21,472 nt of DNA from Lingula anatina. Lineage: Eukaryota; Brachiopoda; Lingulata; Lingulida; Lingulidae. The first letter of the stretch is position 1. The number at the start of each line of letters is the position of its first letter. Below the pieces are notes generated by a model. The model worked only from the letters and a program-made list of their open reading frames with translations. It searched no databases and had not been told where the DNA came from. The position numbers and the translations under genes are program-made. Below, one piece after another: positions 10,401 to 21,472 of this stretch. The stretch is taken from NCBI RefSeq assembly GCF_001039355.2, contig NW_019774236.1, positions 217,784 through 239,255 on the forward strand. The letters are read 5' to 3'.

Positions 10401-12675
10401 TTTGCAGTAACATCCAAATAAATGATTGAAGATGGCGCTGTGCAATTTATCAATCAACTGTCCCTTCTGAGTGGCCTCCAAATGTGATTGATGGGAACTG
10501 TTTCCTATTCCGCTTTGGTCATTGATTTGTCTGTCTCTCAAAATCGTCAGGTCCTTGGGTTCATCTAGTACTCCATTAGCAGCTTTAAGTATTTTCTGAT
10601 GTAGCTCTTTTTAATCTATTTGCTCACTGTCAGGGTTCTCAGCAGAGAGAAGTAACTAGGGTTCCATATTGCCTGCACCTGTTCAACAGCAACAAGATCA
10701 GAACAGTTTTGGTATTGTGCGTCTAAAAGTCTTCAATTGTGTGGAGTGTGTACTTTATGGTGTATGATGAGGCTATTCTAATGGATTGGCTCTGTGGAAA
10801 TTGTTTATGTAGCTACTTAGCATAGTAAATTGACTATTTTGACTGGGCACTTTCAATAAATTGACCCGTTTTTAAATGATGTCACATTTTTTGCTTTATA
10901 ATGAACAACACAGAAAAATATTTTTCTTCTGTGACATTTTGTGAACTCTTCTGTTAAAATGTTATCTTAATCTTTCTAAAATGTTTAATGTAGAGAGTGA
11001 GTCGTAGCATGTATTTGCTTTTCAGCTTATGTAATTTCTGTACTTCAGTTGTAAAAGGTTACTTTGCTAAGATCACTGATGTCATAACCTTTCATGAAAT
11101 TCTTCTAAATTGTCTTGTGGTAAGAGGTTGATAGTAGGCTGTGTCTTACGTGTGCCCTAGATTTTACTTTTCTGATGAGTTTTTTTTTTCAAGTTTTTTT
11201 ACTGATATATAAATATTGGATCGAATTGAAAATAAGAATAAGTTAATCGTACCTGTTTGTATTTGGGCTCCTTCCACTACCCCCAGCTCTCTTAATGGGT
11301 TAAACCACCACCATGTCATTCAATTCTGTTCTTCAGAGACCTCAGTGTCAGTGAGGAGGTCTAGACCTCAATGGCCACAGCTCCTCATTGTTCAACCAAA
11401 TAATTTTTCATTAAAAATGGTGTTATAAAATTGATATGCTGATTTCTCCACAGAAGGGAAAACAAATAATAGACGTCAATTAAAAAAACATCAACCCTTT
11501 AATATTTAATGACCCTCCGTGACTATTCAGTTTATTCACCAGCAGGATTTGATTATAGAATTATTAATTAGGAACTGTCTTGGTGAAGGTTAAATAAGCA
11601 AGGGGGTGTATTGATAGTTATTGATGTGACCTCCGACCTAACCTTTGACCTGTGACCTAATCTTTAACCCCTGTCACTTAGAATTCACTGTGCCCTCTTT
11701 GTTGACAAAATTGATGTCATGCTCTTTTTTAAGCTGTTGTTTACCAGCTTTTCATGTGGACAATTTTATTTGCAGTGTTAAGTGACTGTGCTATGGTAAA
11801 TTAGGCACGATACGTTCCGATGTAAAGGACTTATTAACTTAATTATTCAACCTTTAAAGATTAGGATATATTCAGTGATAGGAAACATGTTTGGGGCAGA
11901 CAATTGAACTAGATGTATACCAGTTGGTCTATTAACAAGCCATTTAACCAAACTTGATCATCTTTTATCATGATATTTATGAACCTTTTCAATTGGCTAG
12001 AATTGAGCATACTATAGAAAACTAATGGGTGCACGGAGAAAAGTTTATAGGTGTTTTAGTAACCATGGATTTACTAGTACAAAAATGTCTTATTTGCCTA
12101 GATTTTCCTTTCAGAGTGTGAGTGCACCTATTTATACCTCATCTTTGATTTTTACTTGTAGTTAAAGGATGTCACGGTATCCATGGAAACAAAACCAACC
12201 AAGAAGAGCTCATCCAAGGTTACGGAGAAGAAAAAACAAAACTCTGAGAATGTCCTGAGTCTTAACCAGCAGGTAAACAGAGAAAGGAAACAAGATTTTA
12301 AGAAGATGAAGAAAAAGAGAAAGAGAGCAGGTACAGTACTGAAAATTTTTATTCAAAATACAGGACAATTTTAATTTAGTAAAAATATCCCTAAATATAA
12401 ATATTACAATATAATTAAGAAGTGATATCATCAATTACAATTTTCTTAGTTGTCAGTCACATCTCGATTTTCATTTAGAGAAAGTCATCAAAGCAACTAA
12501 TTTACAACAAATTGTCTCTAATTTTTTTCTGTTGTTAGAGTGAGTCTTGACCCATGCTTTGACATCATTTTCAGATGCGTTGGCTGGAGAGCTCTCCAAG
12601 GCACTTGATGGCGCTATGAGTGGACTCGGCGCTGAAGCTGATGAGGATTACGACTTCGGAACAGACTTTAAATGA
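1361..12675 (+). CDS. GNL3: Nucleostemin-family GTPase GNL3/GNL3L, complete, 16 coding exons
   Basis: Coding exons: 1361-1426, 1733-1790, 2013-2095, 2393-2521, 2873-2965, 3508-3643, 3903-4006, 4510-4654, 4888-4975, 5400-5511, 5697-5762, 6218-6360, 6821-6957, 7496-7617, 12162-12330, 12575-12675. They sum to 1752 nt (583 codons plus TGA) with all phases consistent. The domain order is that of a circularly permuted GTPase: basic N-terminus (about 1-60), helical K/E-rich segment (60-120), G5* DARDP (156-160), G4 NKID (186-189), G1/Walker [10 protein letters not shown] (272-280), G2 near T300, G3 DSPG (316-319), acidic run (478-494), basic run, and C-terminus DYDFGTDFK. The length matches human GNL3L and GNL3. 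The family is nucleolar and acts in 60S ribosome biogenesis and growth control. The core resembles GNL3L and the C-terminus resembles GNL3, as expected of an unduplicated invertebrate ancestor. The start is the only in-frame ATG after the stop at 1319-1321. However, TTATTTTCAG at 1364-1373 could instead be an acceptor for exon 1 coding, with a start further upstream. Introns over 300 bp other than intron 14 hold nothing recognisable except the repeat at 3391-3507. Confidence 0.93.
1733..1790 (+). CDS. GNL3: GNL3 exon 2
   Basis: After acceptor TTTTCCAG it reads [19 protein letters not shown] and ends in phase 1 at T|GTAGGT. VREHNRK is the family signature following the KYKI motif, and the exon continues the basic nucleolar-targeting segment. 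Confidence 0.9.
2013..2095 (+). CDS. GNL3: GNL3 exon 3
   Basis: Acceptor GTTTTTCAG, donor AGG|GTATTA. It codes [18 protein letters not shown] and then a charged helix. VPNS-PFKEE is a conserved stretch in GNL3 and GNL3L just before the coiled-coil region. Confidence 0.92.
2393..2521 (+). CDS. GNL3: GNL3 exon 4: charged helical segment
   Basis: Acceptor ATTTTACAG, donor AAG|GTGCAA, 129 nt in phase 0. It codes a K/E/Q/R-rich helix starting [20 protein letters not shown], the coiled-coil part of the N-terminal basic domain. Confidence 0.9.
2873..2965 (+). CDS. GNL3: GNL3 exon 5
   Basis: Acceptor TATTTCCTAG, donor AAG|GTAAGA, phase 0 both sides. It ends [12 protein letters not shown], the conserved run leading into the G5* strand of the next exon. 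The first part is a low-conservation linker. Confidence 0.9.
3391..3507. repeat. Degenerate repeat at the 3' end of GNL3 intron 5
   Basis: Related segments of roughly 45-50 bp follow one another: TATTTATCCCTGTGTCATCAG, then CTCTGTGTCTGAAGGTG, then CATTTATTTCTGTGTTTGCAG, the last being the real acceptor of exon 6. The first two also carry a TA/CATAATAAAG tail and a TTAGA end. The first copy includes an acceptor-like TCATCAG|GT. Confidence 0.5.
3508..3643 (+). CDS. GNL3: GNL3 exon 6: G5* and start of G4
   Basis: Acceptor TGTTTGCAG, donor G|GTAAAT. It codes [17 protein letters not shown], then CPQVEQ and ends [12 protein letters not shown] is the G5* motif and NKI(D) is G4, with its Asp split across the next junction. 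Having G4 before G1 identifies the circularly permuted GTPase fold. Confidence 0.95.
3903..4006 (+). CDS. GNL3: GNL3 exon 7
   Basis: Acceptor TTTTTACCAG. It completes NKID and continues [28 protein letters not shown]. The donor chosen is TTG|GTGGGT because it keeps phase 0. A second GT four bases on (GTGG|GTAACT) would shift the frame. Confidence 0.92.
4510..4654 (+). CDS. GNL3: GNL3 exon 8
   Basis: Acceptor TTATACAG, donor G|GTAAGG. It codes a linker, then [17 protein letters not shown] and TAITVGIVG, the strand leading into Walker A. LLGNYCR is closer to GNL3L than to GNL3. A second in-frame AG at 4514-4515 could drop residues GQ. Confidence 0.93.
4888..4975 (+). CDS. GNL3: GNL3 exon 9: Walker A / G1
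   Basis: Acceptor CTCCTCCAG, donor AA|GTGAGT. It codes [16 protein letters not shown] (the G1 P-loop, with the G split from exon 8), then VGATPGFTK, the G2 region. The P-loop Lys and Ser are intact. The usual NVGKS is NTGKS here. Confidence 0.95.
5400..5511 (+). CDS. GNL3: GNL3 exon 10: G3
   Basis: Acceptor CTCCTGCAG, donor AAG|GTAGGA. It codes [20 protein letters not shown] and ends [12 protein letters not shown] is the G3 (DxPG) motif that contacts the gamma-phosphate and Mg. Confidence 0.95.
5697..5762 (+). CDS. GNL3: GNL3 exon 11
   Basis: A 66-nt phase-0 exon between ATGTTTCAG and CAG|GTGAGT. It codes [20 protein letters not shown], matching the D-P--PVE-I--RC stretch of GNL3L. Confidence 0.92.
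6218..6360 (+). CDS. GNL3: GNL3 exon 12
   Basis: Acceptor TATCTCTCAG, donor AG|GTGAAG. It codes [20 protein letters not shown] and then [20 protein letters not shown]. The Y-VP-Y, LKKGG-PD and AAK-VL-DW runs are conserved in the family's C-terminal RNA-binding-like region. Confidence 0.94.
6821..6957 (+). CDS. GNL3: GNL3 exon 13
   Basis: Acceptor CTATTTCAG. It codes [20 protein letters not shown], then [21 protein letters not shown] is the family motif. The donor is weak (G|GTTGTG), but phase requires it, and reading on meets a stop within a few codons. The 144-residue frame on the opposite strand here is a shadow. Confidence 0.9.
7496..7617 (+). CDS. GNL3: GNL3 exon 14: acidic tract
   Basis: Acceptor CCCTGCCAG, donor GAG|GTAGGC. 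It starts [16 protein letters not shown] and ends in a Glu-rich run of about 17 residues, corresponding to the acidic region of nucleostemin. The next exon is 4.5 kb away. Confidence 0.88.
8302..8319. repeat. Homopolymer run of 18 C
   Basis: Uninterrupted C run in GNL3 intron 14, a likely length-variable or assembly-error-prone site. Confidence 0.9.
8612..8617 (-). terminator. Candidate poly(A) signal ATTAAA for the nested ORF
   Basis: The minus strand reads ATTAAA 225 nt past the stop codon of the nested ORF. A canonical AATAAA follows at 8410-8415. Which one is used cannot be told from sequence. Confidence 0.3.
8842..10020 (-). CDS. Nested intronless ORF, 392 residues, unknown family with PP1-docking-like motifs
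   Basis: A single open frame of 393 codons runs from an ATG at 10018-10020 to a stop at 8842-8844, on the strand opposite GNL3 and wholly inside its intron 14. An in-frame stop lies 30 nt before the ATG. Such a length is very unlikely by chance in this AT-rich DNA. I do not recognise the family. The first two thirds are polar and probably disordered. KRVTF (residues 43-47) fits the RVxF motif and GILK (98-101) fits the SILK motif of protein phosphatase 1 partners. C141, C143, C156 and C159 form a CxC...CxxC cluster that could bind zinc. Residues about 265-392 look more ordered, with a basic helix ([19 protein letters not shown]) and a KKKLKQK run near the end. There is no signal peptide or membrane segment. 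It could also be the last exon of a longer gene or a retrocopy, though no frameshift is seen. Confidence 0.78.
   Translation of the reverse strand: MSPQQLYLYTDTTASVSGKSLPNQQRKNSGVHTTQLRGKEPIKRVTFTDKNEVKTTAGVVTKKKKVSNIALPPIGPRSSIDPPNRKEPLHVKLSPATGILKQSSLTKEDNSVPSTSRPESLLSLTLGSHHDNEDTVSVDPCECDPASSSVPLGQQCPGCGGWKWTDQESDLAETPSQDRIKDRGRAQRSERAPRVPSPVDSEYDLEKDSLWYNRFGLVDSPVLSEDLEREDRQKMEDFTSNIRLSPNDLSDNQGSHKNSKSSPILPAIQNGHRLHKYLDKKRQKLLNTIHRDAYVETLSIARATQLPREPWLLATRTTPTVGFSYFSTKPTKPDYSHYSSGRVSRNPMNEIFGGADIDGYYTKKKLKQKIDAVSDVHNVVSHMSKLDEQGHF
10021..12161. other. GNL3 intron 14, right part: promoter side of the nested ORF, no further gene
   Basis: The only marked signals are AAGATGGCG at 10429-10437, a YY1-type core about 410 bp upstream of the nested ORF's ATG, and a TGACCT cluster at 11627-11658. 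The 97-residue minus-strand frame at 10248-10541 has no family resemblance or splice support and is not called. Confidence 0.5.
11627..11658. promoter_or_regulatory. TGACCT (AGGTCA) half-site cluster with a DR1
   Basis: TGACCT occurs at 11627, 11646 and 11653, with CGACCT and AACCT between. On the minus strand 11639-11651 reads AGGTCAAAGGTTA, a direct repeat with one-base spacing of the kind bound by HNF4, RXR and COUP-type nuclear receptors. Function is unproven; it may be simple repeat drift. Confidence 0.3.
12162..12330 (+). CDS. GNL3: GNL3 exon 15: basic segment
   Basis: Acceptor TTACTTGTAG, donor G|GTACAG. It codes [20 protein letters not shown] and ends [13 protein letters not shown], a Lys/Arg-rich, NLS-like run. 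Phase agrees on both sides, supporting the long intron 14. Confidence 0.88.
12575..12675 (+). CDS. GNL3: GNL3 exon 16: C-terminus and stop
   Basis: Acceptor CATTTTCAG. It codes [19 protein letters not shown], then [11 protein letters not shown] and TGA at 12673-12675. The ending resembles the DAYDFSTDYV end of human GNL3, which supports the gene's 3' boundary. Confidence 0.92.
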
Positions 12676-12839
12676 GGAGAAAAAAGAGTAGAGACTTTTC
12701 AACAAAAGACGCAATCTTCAGTTATTTAAATGCATCTTTATTTTTGAAACTGAGCAAATGTAATCTATGAATTGAGACAAGGTGGCAGAACACAAAATAA
12801 TTTGGAAAGACTATCATCTTAAATGCACTGGCTGTGAAG

Positions 12840-12845
12840 AATAAA
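12840..12845 (+). terminator. GNL3: GNL3 poly(A) signal AATAAA
   Basis: A canonical AATAAA lies 165 nt after the GNL3 stop codon. A second one at 12915-12920 could be an alternative site. Confidence 0.6.
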
Positions 12846-12953
12846 GAAGTTTGTTCAAAAATAATTCTAATTTTTGATTTGACTGAGAAATACCAGGGCT
12901 GTCCAAAGACTTAGAATAAAATGACAAATTAGTCATAAAAAATTTCAAATGTT

Positions 12954-12959
12954 TTTATT
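12954..12959 (-). terminator. Distal candidate p38 poly(A) signal
   Basis: AATAAA on the minus strand, 2.7 kb past the p38 stop and facing the GNL3 poly(A) signals at 12840 and 12915. Nearer alternatives are at 14065-14070 and 15105-15110. Confidence 0.3.
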
Positions 12960-13254
12960 TTCATCAGAATGTCAAATATTTGCATTTTCTGTGCAAGCAT
13001 CATTTTTGTAGGCAACATTTAACCTTGCTGATTATAATTTTTCTTGCATAATAAATACAGTCATCTCCTAGTAGATTGTATCTCCATTTAATAGCAAGTT
13101 AAAACTTTGTCAAGGTGTTCTCGTAAAATCTTTAACTGCTGCATATATCTCTTCTGTAGAAATTGGTATAGTTCAATTCATGGTTTGAACTACCATATCA
13201 ACACAGCTGGGGGTACTTGAGATATTTTATTATACCAAGCAATTAATTACATAA

Positions 13255-13421
13255 GGCCTCGTCACATTGAGCGGCAGTTTTCTGTATCAAGCCAGTTAGA
13301 CTATCCCAGAGGGGTGCAGGGACTCTGTTGAGGCGACTCATTTACAAAATACCCTGCCTATTAAGTTGTCACTCTCAAACTGAGGCGATACAGAAAATTG
13401 CCATTCGATGTGAAAGGGGCC
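13255..13421. mobile_element. MITE-like inverted-repeat element 1 (167 bp)
   Basis: The ends are imperfect inverted repeats of about 35 bp: the left arm begins GGCC, the right arm reverse complement begins GGCCCC, and both share CACAT, a GGCA core and TTTTCTGTATC. ATAA flanks both ends (13251-13254 and 13422-13425), a plausible 4-bp target duplication. There is no coding capacity. The transposase family is unknown. Confidence 0.6.
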
Positions 13422-13730
13422 ATAACTATTTGTACAAGCTTTTTTTTGTATTCTTTATACACTGATTGTGGCTTGAAACAAATTAGTTCACCTGCATTTT
13501 GACCTAATTACATGTCCACATCAGCCGATATAAAAAAGCATCACAAATAATATTTTGTGATAACAGTCTATAAAAACAATATATACAGATTACATGTTGT
13601 AACAAAACCAGAAGAATAGTAATTATATAACATTGCTGTGATGGAATTAAGTATTAATATAAACAAACCAAACACCACAAATGCCAAGCTGAATATAAAT
13701 CCTCAATCCATGGTGTATAAAACAAGTAAA

Positions 13731-13947
13731 AACCCCTTTACACTGGACGGCATCCTTTCTGCATCCTGTAATATGGCCCCGTTTGAGAGTTAAAAAAAAA
13801 AACTTTACGTGCCGACAACTGGCCAATCACTGAGCATTCATTCTGCAAACAAAGCGATGCTTGTGCCTCCTTTCTACGATCACAGCGATACCAGTTTCAT
13901 GGTCATACAAAAGACGCAGAAAGAATACCGTCCAGTGTAATGGGGGC
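13731..13947. mobile_element. MITE-like inverted-repeat element 2 (about 217 bp)
   Basis: The left end contains CCCCTTTACACTGGACGGC and CCTTTCTGCATC. The reverse complement of the right end contains CCCCCATTACACTGGACGG and TTCTTTCTGCGTC. The arms are about 35 bp. They share CACnTGnnCGGCA and TTTCTGnATC with element 1, so the two appear to belong to one family. Exact ends and target duplication are unclear. Confidence 0.6.
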
Positions 13948-15698
13948 TTAAGGGAAAGTTATCTCACTCAAGAACAAATTGCACAGTTGAACATGTGTTG
14001 ATAAATAACAAATTTTCCATACGAAGACTGTCATTGGGCAGTACATCCAACTGGATCAGCTTCATTTATTTTTTTACAAATCATTCAATTTGAATTACAA
14101 CAGTAGAAAATCACACCACTCAGCTGCTCGCATTTGACAAGCTGAGTGTAAATTTCTCCAAAAAAATTTGTTGATCTGTTGAGACTATGAGACTAAAATT
14201 GTGCAAGAATATCCTACTCCAAGCCACCGAGATGCAGGATCCTGTTACATTAGTGGTGAAATTTTTATCACACCACTCGAGTAATTTTGTTCACTTATTT
14301 TTTCTTTTTTATGGGAAAGGGCAAATATGTACAAAGGAAGCAAAGAAGCATGAATGAAAAACAAAGTAGAAAATCTAAAGACACATTAATCAGCAGGTAA
14401 ATCTCTCCCAGCCCTGGCGTACATCACAGTTACAAAGTGACCCAGAGAATGAAGAGAGGGATTCAAACAGGGCCCCAGAAAACAACTTCAGTCAATGTTA
14501 GTCAAAACTCAAGAAGGAAATTTCTTGGTCTTTTCGCTCAGGATAAGTCTGTCATAGTCCATTTTAAAGGGCCTGTTTTACAAAAACTAAAAAAAATGCT
14601 TCAGACACGCAACTGCCATGATTTAGAGGACTACAACAAAGTTTTCTTGAATCAAAGAATTCCTTTTTGTTAAACTTTTGAGCTGTGTTCTTTTGTCAAC
14701 CATTAACAGGCCCCAGAACTTCAGGGAGGAAGAATGCACTTTTGGATTTCCTTTATCATAAAAAACATCCATCTTCATCCAGCAACCTTTCAACATGCAT
14801 ATTGTCTTGAGGTTTCTTTTTAAATGAAGAGTGTGGATCAATGAATATGATAGCTTTTTCTGCATATGAATCTGTGGCCACCCATTACAAACATATTACT
14901 TTGCTATAACCTGGCAGTTATATAATTTTGATCACCGAGACTACTGTTTAACTTCATCTATACAATTTTGTTCAACAACCTTATTGTCTCTGTTCATGTC
15001 AACAATCAAGAAATTTTTGGACAATTTGAAAACATCAGCAGCCAAATAAAAACTACTTAAAATTATGAGCGAGGTGCTTGCCAATCTGCCTAATTTATAT
15101 AATATTTATTATTTCTACATTATCTAAATGCCACTTTTCTATATATATTACCTACTGCATTATTGGTGGAGGTTCCACTGTCAATATGCTGACTCAGCCA
15201 TTCTTTATACTTATGTCTAGACCTTTGTACGTCACTGCTAATATCACTGTTGTCCCTATATATGTATATGATACTAACTACTGTTACTGTATTTGTTATT
15301 GTCCACACATGTAGCATATATCTCGTTGCTGAACTAGGAGAAAGAAACCCGTTTTCTTATTTCTTTGAGGGCCCTGGAAGGAAGGGGGTGTCAGACTTAA
15401 ATCCCACACCCCCCTGTTCAGACGAGACTTTTTGCAAGGTATGAATGCTTAAAGTTAACAAGGTTTTGAATTATCATCCAAAGAAATGAGTCCAGGAATT
15501 CGACTTTACACATTTTCATTCCTCCACTTACAGAAGAGCATCTGTTGTGTTCAAAGCCGGATTAATTCTTGTCGTACAGTACAAAGGCAGCTGAAAGACC
15601 TGTAGAGGGCACTCTTCAACAAAAGCACTTTTTGCGGTATTTTGTCTCTCTCTCTGTCTCGCTGAGTCCATGAACAAAGACAAACAGGGGAAGTATTC

Positions 15699-20570
<4,872 letters not shown>

Positions 20571-20614
20571 CTACAAGCAAGACAAAGGCCACATGCTGAG
20601 TGGGGAACAGCCAG

Positions 20615-20840
20615 CACAATGTGATTGTACTGACACACCTAACACAATGTGATTGTACTGATCACCTTTCACAATGTGATTGCACAGGCACACCTAACAC
20701 AATGTCAAAGTACTGGCACACCCAGCACAATGTGAGTGCACAGGTACACCTAATGCAATGTCATTGTACTGGCACACTTAACACAATATTGTGATGCAGC
20801 ACACCTAACACAATATTGTGTCACAGTACAACTAACACAC
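20615..20840. repeat. 28-bp minisatellite upstream of copy C, about 8 units
   Basis: Units follow CACAATGTGATTGTACTGGCACACCTAA with drift. The last units contain a 12-bp palindrome CACAATATTGTG twice (20782-20793, 20809-20820). The plus-strand frame at 20600-20794 is a product of the repeat. Confidence 0.88.
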
Positions 20841-21472
20841 TGTGGCAGATGCACCCCCCACTCTCACATCCATCAATCAATTCAGGTGGTCATTCTTGTC
20901 AACATTAGTGTACCTTATTTGATACTCAGTATAAAAAACAACCAAGTCAGCACTAAAAAGTCATACAAATCCCAGCCACAGCTCCTCCATTCACTACTCG
21001 CTTTATAAACCTCAGTTTAACCAATGCAACACCAGTGCTTTGAGGCAAAATGTTTAAAAACTTTAAGTGATTGTAAAATACAAACTTACAATCTTACTCA
21101 TCCACCTCACGAAGAAAAAGAACTTGTTCACATCTGCCCTCCTACCTTTTCAATCTATTACCCATGTTAGCCATAGTAATGTGCACTTTAGCCCAATTTA
21201 ACATTCAGCTATCTAGGACTAACTACCATGCTCCAGTGCAATTTGAGTGAGTATGATGTTAGTTTATGGCAAACTGTTTATGCATATTCATGGTTTTAAA
21301 ATTAATAAATCACAAAATGCCAATCTACACATATTTGTGCATTCTCCACACTTTACAATAAAGATTCCAATTGTTATTCTTTGACCACTGATAAATACAC
21401 AGCTGTGATTCTACTGAGAAAATATACTGGAAGAAGTTCACTCTGAGTAATCCATCACAGCTCTCCCCCCCC
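20841..21472. other. p38 intron continuing to the right edge, no exon seen
   Basis: No further copy of the VDIW exon and no upstream kinase exon (TGY activation segment or APE motif) is recognisable. The window ends in a C run. The preceding p38 exons must lie beyond. Confidence 0.6.

Larger units (their letters stand above)
12676..15698. other. Convergent 3' ends: GNL3 3' UTR and probable p38 3' UTR
   Basis: This 3-kb stretch separates the two stop codons and has no convincing coding frame. The left 170-250 bp are the GNL3 3' UTR. The rest is downstream of p38 on the minus strand. AATAAA in the p38 direction is seen at 15105-15110, 14065-14070 and 12954-12959. If the last is used, the p38 3' UTR would be about 2.7 kb and would end within tens of bases of the GNL3 poly(A) sites. 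Two MITE-like elements lie inside. Confidence 0.55.

Noticed and set aside
10248-10541. 97-residue minus-strand frame, considered as an upstream exon of the nested gene
   Set aside because: It ends in a stop before the nested ORF and no donor/acceptor pair joining the two in frame was found.
14437-14673. 78-residue plus-strand frame between the two genes
   Set aside because: It has no family resemblance or splice support, and an equally long antisense frame overlaps it; most likely p38 3' UTR.
20600-20794. 64-residue plus-strand frame with repeated QCDCT-like units
   Set aside because: It is a translation of the 28-bp minisatellite.
20615-20840. CRISPR-like array of short repeats
   Set aside because: Repeats are directly abutting with no unique spacers, in an animal intron.

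Overview
This is eukaryotic, animal genomic DNA. It is AT-rich, with short exons bounded by GT/AG splice sites, introns of roughly 0.2-1 kb, simple repeats, minisatellites and small inverted-repeat elements. The protein sequences look like those of an invertebrate, and the p38 tail ([16 protein letters not shown]) resembles lophotrochozoan or molluscan p38. That placement is an inference from memory.

Layout from left to right. (1) Positions 1-195, minus strand: an open coiled-coil-like exon starting just after a good splice acceptor. It is probably the first coding exon of an unidentified gene that runs off the left edge. (2) About 960-1240: a CpG-rich segment, probably a shared promoter for that gene and the next. 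(3) 1361-12675, plus strand: a complete 16-exon gene for a nucleostemin-family circularly permuted GTPase (GNL3/GNL3L). All exon phases agree and the product is 583 residues. (4) Inside its 4.5-kb intron 14, on the minus strand at 8842-10020: an intronless ORF of 392 residues that I do not recognise. It carries a KRVTF and a GILK motif, both of the protein phosphatase 1 docking type. (5) 12676-15698: convergent 3' ends and probable p38 3' UTR, with two related MITE-like inverted-repeat elements. (6) 15699-20570, minus strand: the C-terminal half of a p38 MAP kinase gene, whose 5' exons lie beyond the right edge.

The most notable feature is in the p38 gene. The exon coding for the alpha-F helix and substrate-facing loop (VDIWSVGC...) is present three times in tandem. 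Each copy has a 72-nt homologous core, the same phase, and different residues in its second half. Each has an ordinary (U2-type) acceptor on its 5' side but a U12-type (minor spliceosome) donor on its 3' side: GTATCTTTT, ATATCCTTG and GTATCCTTC. The single downstream constant exon has a near-consensus U12 branch site (TTCCTTGAC) 11 nt before it. A U12 donor cannot pair with a U2 acceptor, so this arrangement predicts that exactly one copy enters each mRNA: copies cannot be joined to each other, and none can be skipped cleanly. It would be a hard-wired three-way mutually exclusive exon switch in a stress kinase. The exon position matches the known alternative exon of JNK and sits one exon away from the one alternated in vertebrate p38-alpha.

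No tRNA, rRNA, CRISPR array or prokaryotic feature was seen.
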